A stretch of DNA of 7,393 nt from an uncultured Eggerthellaceae bacterium (GTDB lineage: Bacteria; Actinomycetota; Coriobacteriia; Coriobacteriales; Eggerthellaceae), in the NCBI GenBank assembly GCA_947632575.1, contig CANRPV010000068.1, positions 1-7,393 on the forward strand, in the 5' to 3' direction. The notes below the pieces were generated by a model. It saw nothing but the letters and a program-made list of their open reading frames with translations. It did not search any database and was not told where the DNA came from. This document shows, one piece after another, positions 1 to 6,197 of the stretch. The first letter of the stretch is position 1. Each line of letters starts with the position of its first letter. The translations under genes were made by a program, and so were the position numbers.

Positions 1-1
1 G

Positions 2-61
2 TGGGAAGATCCTGAGCCGAGAAGTCTTGACTGGGAAGGGCCTGAGTAGAGAGGTCCTGAG
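2..61. repeat. Two-unit imperfect 30-bp tandem repeat at the window edge
   Basis: Units 2-31 and 32-61 both begin tgggaag and share cctgag and gaga blocks; 23 of 30 positions agree. A third partial motif (cctgagtcgag) starts near 56. The 30-bp period equals ten codons, so this may be the repetitive C-terminal coding tail of a gene entering from the left. One frame reads WEDPEPRSLD then WEGPE and stops with TAG at 47-49. Another reads GKILSREVLT then GKGLSREVLS and stays open to a TAG at 189-191, but that would run through the nadK promoter. I cannot choose between these frames or exclude non-coding repeats, because the left part is cut off. Confidence 0.6.
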
Positions 62-151
62 TCGAGTCCGCGGGCCCTTCAGTTCTTTTGCTGGAAGAAT
101 GCTGGGACGGCACCCTTGCATGCTTGGCCCGGGCAAGTTTATCGGACATCA

Positions 152-178
152 TCGACCTTTGAATTCATCGGATATAAT
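152..178 (+). promoter_or_regulatory. Probable sigma-A/sigma-70 type promoter of nadK
   Basis: A perfect TATAAT lies at 173-178. The best -35 is TCGACC at 152-157 (four of six matches to TTGACA) with a short 15-bp spacer. Transcription would start near 185, giving a leader of about 30 nt before the ATG at 214. The -10 element is clear; the -35 is weak. Confidence 0.6.
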
Positions 179-213
179 GAATCAATCATAGCAAATACGG
201 AAAGTCAGTCACC

Positions 214-1209
214 ATGCATATACTCATCGTACGCAAGAACTCCAATTCAAAAGCCGTCGATGCGTCTTTGCTACTGGGTAGCTTTTTGGCTGGTGAGTCC
301 ATAGACTACAGCATGCTCAATGCCTCCGAGTGTTTTTCAAATCCCAATAGCATTCAGCGTCAGGTTGATTTGTCCGCGGTAGATCTGGTCGTGGTGTTAG
401 GTGGAGACGGCACCATGCTGCTGGCCTCTCATCTCGTGGGACTGTCGCGCGTTCCTATTCTTGGCATCAACTTCGGTCGTCTGGGCTTTTTGACCAACGA
501 TGGCAGCGATGGAGTCATTCCTTTGGTGGCTGGTGCTCTCGCTGGAGAGCTTCAGGTGGAGCAAAGGGCGAATCTTCAGATCGATGTCGTATGCGAAGGA
601 GAACGCGACCCTTATGACGACGAGGTGCTAGTCGCTCACTATGACAGTCGTGAGCGTGCAGCTCATGAGATCTCGGCTGACGAGCGCAATTATGAAACCG
701 ACGAAAAGGAGCTGGAAGGACAGCTCGGGGAAGATCGTTCGGATGCGGTCGATTGCGGCCGACGCCATTTTTTCGCGTTGAATGAGCTTGCCATCACGCG
801 GGGTGCACTTGGCCGCGTCATCGATTTCAATTTGTCTATCAATGGTGGTCCCATGGGAGAGATGCGAGGCGATGGTCTCATCGTCGCCACGGCGACCGGG
901 TCGACTGCTTACTCCCTGTCGGCGGGAGGGCCTTTGGTGGGGCCTAACTTCCAAGGGATGATCGTGACACCACTCGCTTTGCATCAGCTCAGCGCGCGTT
1001 CAGTGCTGACGGCGGAAAACGATGTGGTTGAGGTGGATCTCACTAGTCTGGCGGCTGATCGAGAGGCGACGCTGTTTGTTGATGGGGAGATGCTTGAATT
1101 CGGGCACCCCGTCAGGCGAGTCTATGTACGCCGCGGTGGTGAACCCACGGTATTTCTACGCTCTGATCAGCGGAATTTCTACCAACATGTGGCAGAGGTG
1201 TTCTTCTAG
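214..1209 (+). CDS. nadK: NAD kinase (ATP/polyphosphate-NAD kinase)
   Basis: Cytoplasmic enzyme that phosphorylates the 2'-hydroxyl of NAD to make NADP, the only de novo source of NADP. The 331-residue product carries the family signatures in order: GGDGTML at residues 63-69 with catalytic Asp65, GINFGRLGFL at 84-93, the NE pair at 190-191, GDGLIVATATGSTAYSLSAG at 219-238, and HQLSARSVL at 257-265. Residues about 128-183 are an extra segment, very acidic (20 Asp/Glu in 128-180), between the N-terminal domain and the NE motif; most NadK proteins have only a short connection here, which explains the length above the usual 260-300. The ATG at 214 is preceded by a weak ribosome site (ggaaag, about 199-204) and a TATAAT promoter. 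The gene seems to be transcribed alone and converges on the DUF1846 gene. The function is secure; any role of the insertion is unknown. Confidence 0.95.
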   Translation: MHILIVRKNSNSKAVDASLLLGSFLAGESIDYSMLNASECFSNPNSIQRQVDLSAVDLVVVLGGDGTMLLASHLVGLSRVPILGINFGRLGFLTNDGSDGVIPLVAGALAGELQVEQRANLQIDVVCEGERDPYDDEVLVAHYDSRERAAHEISADERNYETDEKELEGQLGEDRSDAVDCGRRHFFALNELAITRGALGRVIDFNLSINGGPMGEMRGDGLIVATATGSTAYSLSAGGPLVGPNFQGMIVTPLALHQLSARSVLTAENDVVEVDLTSLAADREATLFVDGEMLEFGHPVRRVYVRRGGEPTVFLRSDQRNFYQHVAEVFF

Positions 1210-1231
1210 AAGCCTAGAGCCCTGCCCTTAA

Positions 1232-2713
1232 TCACTTGTGGTAATAACGGTGCGACTCGTATTTGGGCTCGCAGCATACGTTGATGCCGAGAGTGCGGTA
1301 GAGCTTTTCGTCCGCCGGTGAAATGATGACCGAGAAGAAAGCATCGCATCCGCGAAGAAGACCGATATGATCGATGAGTTCTTTGGCCTCCGGGCTTTGC
1401 ACCGACGACACCGAAAGGGCAAGAAGGGTCTCGTCGGAATGGAGCCGCGGATTTCGACTATTGAGATGAGCGGTCTTCAGATGGCAGATGGGTTCGAGAA
1501 CCGCATCGCTGATGACGTCCAGCTCATCGGGAACTCCTGATACCCCCTTTAAGGCGTTCATCAACAACGCCGATGCGGCACCTAAAAGATTTCCCGTTTT
1601 GCCGGTAACCACCTGACCATTGGGCAGCACCATGGCCCCTGCGGGACCTCCGGTGGTCTCCTCCTTGAGCAAGGCGGCGCTTCGAGCGGGGGAGAGATTT
1701 GGCGTGACCTGCGCACGGTTCATGAGAATCTCGAGCTTCTCCACTCCATGTTCATCGCTGCCGGTGCGCTTTGCCTCAACGGCCGCGGCGAAATAGCGGC
1801 GCACGATCTCCAGTTGGGCAGCTTTGCGACAGACCTCATCGTTGCAGATGGCAAGACCCGCCATATTGACGCCCATGTCCGTGGGGGACTGATAGGGGCA
1901 CTCGTCCAAGACTCGCTCGAGGACCGCCCGAAGGACGGGGAAAATCTCCACATCACGATTGTAGTTGACGGTGGTTTCCCCATAGGCTTCCAGATGGAAG
2001 GGGTCGATCACGTTGTCATCGTCGAGATCGGCCGTCGCGGCCTCATAGGCGATATTGACGGGGTGGGTGAGAGGCAGATTCCAGATGGGGAAGGTCTCGA
2101 ATTTCGCATAGCCGGCTTTTACGCCTCGCTTGTTCTCATGGTAGAGCTGGGAGAGACAGGTGGCCATCTTGCCTGATCCCGGGCCGGGAGCGGTCACTAC
2201 CACCAAAGGACGGCTGGTCTCGATGAATTCGTTTTTGCCGAAACCCTCTTCGCTGACGATGCGGTTGATGTCTGAAGGGTATCCGGAGATCGGATAGTGC
2301 AGGTAGGATTTGATGCCCACCGAGGTCAAGCGCTTGCGGAAGGCATCGGCGGCGGCTTGGTTGGCGTAGCGGGTAATCACGACGCTTCCCACCAAAAAGC
2401 CCATGGAACGGAAGATGTCCATCAGGCGCAGCACATCATCGTCATAGGTGATGCCGAGATCGCTGCGAATCTTTGATTTCTCGATGTCGTTGGCGTTGAT
2501 GACCAACACGATTTCGACGTCTTCGGCCAGGCTTTGAAGCATGCGCACCTTGATGTCGGGCTTGAATCCCGGAAGGACGCGGGAGGCATGGTAATCATCG
2601 AAGAGTTTGCCGCCGAATTCCAGATAGAGCTTGCCACCAAACTGGAGGATACGCTCACGGATGGAGGCCGCCTGAAGACTTATATAGCGCTCGTTATCGA
2701 AACCGATTTCCAT
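1232..2713 (-). CDS. DUF1846 family protein of unknown biochemical function
   Basis: A 493-residue soluble protein matching the DUF1846 family, normally about 490-500 residues, so it is full length. Recognisable blocks are the N-terminal GFDNERYISLQAASIRERI, the strongly conserved FGGKLYLEFGGKLFDDYHAS (residues 25-44) followed by RVLPGF, a glycine-rich PGPGSGKMA at 176-184 that resembles a P-loop, SPTDMGVNMAG at 276-286, and LPNGQVVTGKTGNLLGA near 363-379. I see no signal peptide or membrane segment. The family has solved structures but, to my knowledge, no established reaction; the glycine-rich loop suggests nucleotide or phosphate binding, which is inference. The ATG start has a strong ribosome site on the minus strand (aaaggaagg, a few bases upstream). 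The gene stands alone: it diverges from pyrG and its stop lies 22 bp from that of nadK. Confidence 0.9.
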   Translation of the reverse strand: MEIGFDNERYISLQAASIRERILQFGGKLYLEFGGKLFDDYHASRVLPGFKPDIKVRMLQSLAEDVEIVLVINANDIEKSKIRSDLGITYDDDVLRLMDIFRSMGFLVGSVVITRYANQAAADAFRKRLTSVGIKSYLHYPISGYPSDINRIVSEEGFGKNEFIETSRPLVVVTAPGPGSGKMATCLSQLYHENKRGVKAGYAKFETFPIWNLPLTHPVNIAYEAATADLDDDNVIDPFHLEAYGETTVNYNRDVEIFPVLRAVLERVLDECPYQSPTDMGVNMAGLAICNDEVCRKAAQLEIVRRYFAAAVEAKRTGSDEHGVEKLEILMNRAQVTPNLSPARSAALLKEETTGGPAGAMVLPNGQVVTGKTGNLLGAASALLMNALKGVSGVPDELDVISDAVLEPICHLKTAHLNSRNPRLHSDETLLALSVSSVQSPEAKELIDHIGLLRGCDAFFSVIISPADEKLYRTLGINVCCEPKYESHRYYHK

Positions 2714-2733
2714 AGCCTTCCTTTCCGCATCAG

Positions 2734-2749
2734 GACGCTATAAGGCGTC
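2734..2749. repeat. Short inverted repeat in the DUF1846 leader
   Basis: GACGC (2734-2738) and GCGTC (2745-2749) flank a 6-bp centre. It sits between the probable -10 of the minus-strand promoter and the DUF1846 start, where an operator could act as a roadblock or an RNA hairpin could form. The arms are only 5 bp, so chance is possible. Confidence 0.3.
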
Positions 2750-2756
2750 ACAAAAG

Positions 2757-2762
2757 ATTATA
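2757..2762 (-). promoter_or_regulatory. Probable -10 element for the DUF1846 gene
   Basis: Read on the minus strand this is a perfect TATAAT, within ttggtTATAATctttt, about 44 bp upstream of the DUF1846 ATG. A TTGAGA lies upstream (plus positions 2776-2781) but its 13-bp spacing is too short for a standard -35, so only the -10 is supported. Confidence 0.45.
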
Positions 2763-2882
2763 ACCAAGGGCGGCGTCTCAAGCCTCGAGCATCCGCGCAT
2801 TTCAATAGCCTGCGTTAATGGTCAGGGGTTTCGCCTTTGTAAAATAGCTTTTGCGAAGGCTTCTCTTGCGGCGGTTGAGTCT

Positions 2883-2888
2883 TATAAT
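2883..2888 (+). promoter_or_regulatory. Probable -10 element for pyrG
   Basis: A perfect TATAAT lies 85 bp upstream of the pyrG ATG. No good -35 sits at 16-18 bp; TTGCGG at 2866-2871 is only 11 bp away. Transcription would start near 2895, giving a leader of about 78 nt. The leader contains an AGCC-TCGG-GGCT hairpin followed by cTTTT near 2908-2923, too short to call an attenuator. There is no GGG run at the expected start site, so the reiterative-transcription control known for Bacillus subtilis pyrG is not supported. Confidence 0.45.
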
Positions 2889-2973
2889 TAAAAAACGTTT
2901 GAAGGGCAGCCTCGGGGCTCTTTTCGAGCGTGAGGTCTCAGCCTGGGAACCTGACATTTATGAAAGGCGTACC

Positions 2974-4442
2974 ATGGCAAAACATATTTTTGTCACCGGT
3001 GGTGTGGTTTCTTCGCTTGGTAAAGGCATCACCGCCGCATCTCTTGGCCATCTTCTCAAAGCTCGCGGTTACAAAGTTACGATGCAGAAGATGGATCCTT
3101 ATCTCAACGTCGATCCCGGTACGATGTCACCTTTTCAGCATGGTGAGGTGTTCGTAACAGAAGACGGTCACGAGGGGGATCTCGATCTTGGCCATTACGA
3201 GCGTTTTATCGACGAGAATCTGTCTCGGGAATCAAACTTCACCCAGGGCTCCATTTATCAGACGTTAATCTCTCGTGAGCGCCGCGGTGATTTCCTCGGT
3301 GGTACGGTTCAGGTTATTCCCCATGTGACCAATGCCATCAAGGAGCGTCTGTATCGCATTGCCGAACAGTCCGGTGCTGACATTGTCATTTCCGAGATCG
3401 GCGGAACCATCGGCGATATCGAAGGTCAGCCGTTTATCGAGGCGGCACGCCAATTCAAGAAGGAGCGTCCGGAAAACGACGTGCTTTTCGTCCATGTGAC
3501 TTTGGTACCCTACATCGCCGCCGCTCACGAGGTGAAAACCAAACCAACCCAGCACTCCGTCAAAGAGCTCCAGTCCATGGGCGTCCAACCCGACTTTATC
3601 GTCTTGAGAAGCGATCATGAGATCTCCGACAAGGTCAGAGAGAAGATCTCGCTCTTTTGCGATGTGGACACCGATGAGGTGGTGGCTTGCAGCGACGCCG
3701 CTTCGATCTACGAAGTGCCCCTGCGGCTCTATGACCAGGATTTCGACGCGAAAGTACTTGATCATCTGGGTCTCACGGCTCGCAAGATTCACCTGCAGCC
3801 CCTGCGCAAGTTCGTGGAGGCTCAGGCGAAGGCAACAGAGACCGTGGATATCGCCGTGGTGGGCAAGTATGTGAGCCTGCCCGACGCCTACCTGTCGGTT
3901 ATCGAGGCGCTCAATCATGCGGGAGTGCACCATGGCGTTTGAGGGCAAGATCTGCGCTGCCCATTACGCTCGCATCCACGATGTGCCTTATCTGGGAATT
4001 TGCCTTGGTCTTCAAGCGGCGGTCTGCGAATTTGCCCGTAACGTGGCGGGACTTGAAGGAGCCACCTCCACCGAGTTTGACAAGGACACTCCCTATCCGG
4101 TCATCGATCTTATGCCCGAGCAGGAAGATATCGAGGACAAGGGAGGCACCATGCGCCTCGGCGCTTATGCCTGCCGCTTGACGCCGGGAACCAAGTCGGA
4201 GAAAGCTTATGGAGAGCCCTTGGTCTACGAGCGTCATCGCCATCGCTATGAGGTGAACAACGCCTATCGGGATCGTCTATCCGAGGCCGGAATGGTGATC
4301 TCGGGTCTTTCTCCTGACGGTCGATTGACGGAAATGATCGAGCTTCCGGATCATCCTTGGTTTGTGGCAAGCCACAAGACCCCACCCGCTTTTCTGCGAT
4401 TTCATCGGCGCCGCTATCGAGCGAGCATCCACGCGGCAGTAA
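2974..4442 (+). pseudogene. pyrG: CTP synthase gene with two internal deletions in the glutaminase domain
   Basis: CTP synthase converts UTP to CTP with ATP and glutamine. The ATG at 2974 (site gaaagg upstream) opens MAKHIFVTGGVVSSLGKG. The amidoligase domain is complete: GGVVSSLGKGI with Lys17, DLDLGHYERF, EIGGTIGDIE, and the UTP-binding KTKPTQHSVKELQ. The frame then runs through YVSLPDAYLSVIEALNHAG and stops at 3940-3942 after 322 residues. The glutaminase domain continues in the next frame (AFEGKICAAHYAR from 3935, catalytic Cys in GICLGLQ near 3995-4012, ERHRHRYEVNN, DHPWFVAS). After 4372 it shifts again to TRPHPLFCDFIGAAIE, ending with TAA at 4440-4442. Compared from memory with 535-residue homologues, about 37 residues including PGGFG and about 10 including HPEF are missing, roughly 110 and 29 bp. 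Adding 139 bp to the 1469 present gives 1608, exactly 536 codons. It is either a decayed gene or an assembly error; a residual ammonia-dependent synthetase fragment is conceivable. Confidence 0.85.
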
Positions 4443-4469
4443 TCCTGAAAAAGGGTTACACTGCGCTTG

Positions 4470-5366
4470 ATGATCGAGGGGCTCATAAAAGAATACCTAG
4501 CTTACCTGCGCATCGAGCGTGGTAGTTCCCCGCGCACCATTGAGGCCTATGAGCGCGATCTGGGGGCTTATAAGAAATATCTGGATGAGCAGGGCATTGA
4601 CTCGCTCGAATCCATTTCGCGAGATACCATGGTGGGCTTCGAGTCCAGGTTGTTCGAGCAGGGTTACGCGGCCTCAAGCGTCAAGCGCTGCGTGTCCGCT
4701 ATAAAGGGCTTCCATCGTTTTTGCACGCGCGAGGGTCGCAGTCAGAAAAATCCTGCTCAAGCATTGCCCCTGCCTAAGTTAGCCGAGCGTCTGCCCGATG
4801 TGCTCAATATCGATCAGGTGAGCCACATGCTCGATGCGCTCGATGACCAAAGTCCGCGCGGCTTGCGAGATCGGGCGATCATGGAGGTACTTTACGGTTG
4901 TGGCCTGCGGGTAAGTGAAGTTTGCGGGCTGGATCTTGAGGGCTTGTTTCTCGATGAGGGCATGCTTCGCGTAGAGGGGAAGGGCTCTAAAGAACGTCTC
5001 AGTCCCATTGGGGGAGCCGCCCTTGAGGCATTGAACCGCTATCTGGAGGAAGGACGACCGGAACTGAGAAAGGCTGGATCACCTCCGGCGGTGTTTCTCA
5101 ATGCGCGTGGGGGAAGGCTTTCCCGGCAGAGCGTCCACACCATGGTGGCTCAGGCGGGACTATCCATCGGGGTGAAAAACCTCCATCCCCACACGCTTCG
5201 CCACTCCTTTGCCACTCACATGCTTGAAGGTGGCGCTGACCTGCGTGTAATCCAGGAGATTCTCGGGCATTCGGATATTTCCACCACCCAGATCTACACC
5301 CATATCGATCGCTCCCATATGCAAGAGGAGTATCTGGCCGCTCATCCTCGCGCCTCGAAGCGATGA
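4470..5366 (+). CDS. xerD: Tyrosine recombinase XerD (XerC/XerD family)
   Basis: Cytoplasmic site-specific recombinase that, with a partner, resolves chromosome dimers at dif near the terminus. The 298-residue product has an N-terminal SAM-like core-binding domain (IKEYLAYLRIERGSSPRTI near the start) and a C-terminal catalytic domain. The active-site set is complete: Arg147 in CGLRVSE, Lys171 in GKGSKER, His241 and Arg244 in HTLRHSFATHML, His267 in LGHSD, and nucleophile Tyr276 in TTQIYTH. Length and spacing match XerD closely. I prefer the ATG at 4470 over the TTG at 4467; the ribosome site (aaggg at 4451-4455) is weak and distant, so coupling to upstream translation is possible. It lies 27 bp after the last pyrG stop, probably in one transcript. 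XerD is favoured over XerC from overall similarity, but I cannot rule out a sole Xer recombinase. Confidence 0.92.
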   Translation: MIEGLIKEYLAYLRIERGSSPRTIEAYERDLGAYKKYLDEQGIDSLESISRDTMVGFESRLFEQGYAASSVKRCVSAIKGFHRFCTREGRSQKNPAQALPLPKLAERLPDVLNIDQVSHMLDALDDQSPRGLRDRAIMEVLYGCGLRVSEVCGLDLEGLFLDEGMLRVEGKGSKERLSPIGGAALEALNRYLEEGRPELRKAGSPPAVFLNARGGRLSRQSVHTMVAQAGLSIGVKNLHPHTLRHSFATHMLEGGADLRVIQEILGHSDISTTQIYTHIDRSHMQEEYLAAHPRASKR

Positions 5367-5533
5367 GTGCTGCCTTGCGGGTGTTGCGTGAAGAGAACCG
5401 CCTGGTAAGACGTTAAGTAAGCGATCTGCGCGCCAAGTTCGATCGATCTAAACGATTTTTTGAAACGGCGCCGAGGTCTGTTCTCAGGCCGTTACCTCAC
5501 AAGAAATCCATCCCACTTTATCCCCTCCCATGA
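5363..5533 (+). other. Possible small reading frame overlapping the xerD stop, interrupted by TAA
   Basis: The xerD stop shares an ATGA overlap with an ATG at 5363. This frame gives a 17-residue peptide rich in Leu, Arg and Glu (MSAALRVLREENRLVRR), then TAA at 5414-5416. It then continues open for 38 codons (starting VSDLRAKFDRSKRFF) to TGA at 5531-5533. A single base change in the TAA would give a 56-residue basic, heptad-like protein. There is no ribosome site beyond possible stop-start coupling. It could be a remnant gene or chance, and I do not recognise it. Confidence 0.15.
5511..5525 (-). promoter_or_regulatory. Inverted copy of the MraZ-box element
   Basis: On the minus strand this reads GGGGA-TAAAG-TGGGA, which matches TGGGA-TAAAG-TGGCA at 5696-5710 at 13 of 15 positions. 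A further minus-strand TGGGA lies at 5526-5530. The copy points away from mraZ, and no minus-strand gene lies to its left that it would obviously serve. It could be an auxiliary operator for MraZ. Low to moderate confidence. Confidence 0.4.
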
Positions 5534-5547
5534 TCAAATATCTTTAG

Positions 5548-5565
5548 ACCACAATATATTGTGGT
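5548..5565. promoter_or_regulatory. Perfect 18-bp palindrome resembling an NrdR box
   Basis: ACCACAATATATTGTGGT is perfectly self-complementary. Its core agrees with the published NrdR consensus acaCwAtATaTwGtgt at nearly every position. NrdR is the ATP/dATP-sensing repressor of ribonucleotide reductase genes. NrdR sites usually occur as a pair about 30 bp apart; I see no second copy at that spacing. No nrd gene is in this window, and the site lies about 195 bp before mraZ. The palindrome is certain; the regulator is inferred. Confidence 0.5.
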
Positions 5566-5675
5566 TATGACATCATCGAAATCCACATCCTGCGTCCTGC
5601 AAAAATCATCTTCTCAGACCCCGTCTTGATTGCCGCTTTTTTAGTGGCTGATAAGGGCGGATGAATGGTTACTTG

Positions 5676-5710
5676 TGGGATTTTTTATTGCAAAGTGGGA
5701 TAAAGTGGCA
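5676..5710 (+). promoter_or_regulatory. MraZ-binding boxes (autoregulatory operator of the dcw operon)
   Basis: TGGGA at 5676-5680, TGGGA at 5696-5700 and TGGCA at 5706-5710 start 20 and 10 bp apart, so they lie on one face of the helix. MraZ in Escherichia coli binds direct repeats of TGGGN separated by 5 nt in front of its own gene, and a GTGGGA-like repeat is common upstream of mraZ elsewhere. The last two boxes share the sequence AAGTGG(G/C)A. The position, 51 bp before the mraZ start, fits autorepression. I could not identify a convincing promoter beside the boxes. Confidence 0.75.
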
Positions 5711-5744
5711 TAAACTTCCACCCATCGAAAGAATCCTGTTTGTT

Positions 5745-5753
5745 GGGAGGGGG
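5745..5753 (+). promoter_or_regulatory. Strong ribosome binding site deciding the mraZ start
   Basis: The purine run gggaggggg ends 7 nt before the GTG at 5761. This favours that codon over the TTG at 5740, which lies upstream of the site, and slightly over the GTG at 5764. Confidence 0.65.
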
Positions 5754-5760
5754 ATATCCT

Positions 5761-6189
5761 GTGGTGGACTTGATTGGCGAGTATCACCATAAGGTCGACG
5801 CTAAAGGGCGTCTGTCCCTGCCTGCCAAGTTTCGCAAGGATCTTTCGAAGGATCTCGTCGTAACCGTTGACCCGCAAGAGAATTGCCTCTATGTCTTCGA
5901 GCCAGATGACTTCAACCTTTGGGTTCAGTCGTTTTTCGAGGAAGACGGAGGATTCAACTCTCGCAATCAGCAGCACATCGCCATCAGGCGAGAGCTGAAG
6001 TCTCGCGCGGTGGATACCGAGATAGACGGTTCTGGTCGTATCAACGTGCCGGCGAATCTTCGCCGTTGGGTTGAGATCGACAAGGACGTCGTCATCATCG
6101 GCAACACCGGCTACTTTGAGATCTGGGATGCAAAGCGCAGGGAAAGCACCAAGAAGACAGTGGACTTGGCGTCACTGCTTTTCAGCTAA
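5761..6189 (+). CDS. mraZ: Transcriptional regulator MraZ
   Basis: DNA-binding regulator of the AbrB/SpoVT double-psi barrel type that forms ring-shaped oligomers and represses the division and cell-wall operon it heads. The 142-residue product has the two family half-repeats: GEYHHKVDAKGRLSLPAKFR (DAKGR at residues 13-17) and EIDGSGRINVPANLR (DGSGR at 89-93), each containing the conserved DxxGR loop. The start is taken as the GTG at 5761, because of the ribosome site just upstream and because family members begin a few residues before the GEY block. It precedes rsmH by 8 nt, the classic first position of the dcw cluster. Phased TGGGA boxes upstream indicate autoregulation. Nothing in the protein looks damaged. 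Confidence 0.95.
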   Translation: MVDLIGEYHHKVDAKGRLSLPAKFRKDLSKDLVVTVDPQENCLYVFEPDDFNLWVQSFFEEDGGFNSRNQQHIAIRRELKSRAVDTEIDGSGRINVPANLRRWVEIDKDVVIIGNTGYFEIWDAKRRESTKKTVDLASLLFS

Positions 6190-6197
6190 GCCTTGGC

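Noticed and set aside
1200..1235. Bidirectional terminator between nadK and the DUF1846 gene
   Set aside because: The 22-bp gap has only a ctag-ctag mini-repeat, with no GC-rich stem and no T tract on either strand.
1748..2176. Plus-strand open frame (142 codons) inside the DUF1846 gene
   Set aside because: The minus strand encodes the highly conserved DUF1846 protein; the plus-strand frame has no ribosome site and no familiar motif.
3265..3948. Long minus-strand open frame (227 codons) opposite pyrG
   Set aside because: It is the antisense shadow of the conserved CTP synthase coding sequence and its translation shows no recognisable domain.
5464..5493. Rho-independent terminator after xerD (aacggc...gccgtt)
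   Set aside because: The stem is only 6 bp with an 18-nt loop and no T run follows.
5540..5575. dif site for XerD at the AT-rich palindrome
   Set aside because: The palindrome has no 6-bp spacer between 11-bp arms and lacks the conserved TTATGTTAA-type XerD arm. It fits a transcription-factor operator better.
5567..5629. 20-codon Ser-rich frame MTSSKSTSCVLQ... in the mraZ upstream region
   Set aside because: No ribosome site, no similarity, and it lies between regulatory elements; chance is more likely.
5626..5654. mraZ promoter TTGATT - 17 bp - TGATAA
   Set aside because: The -10 matches the consensus at only two of six positions; no better pair was found, so I did not call a promoter.
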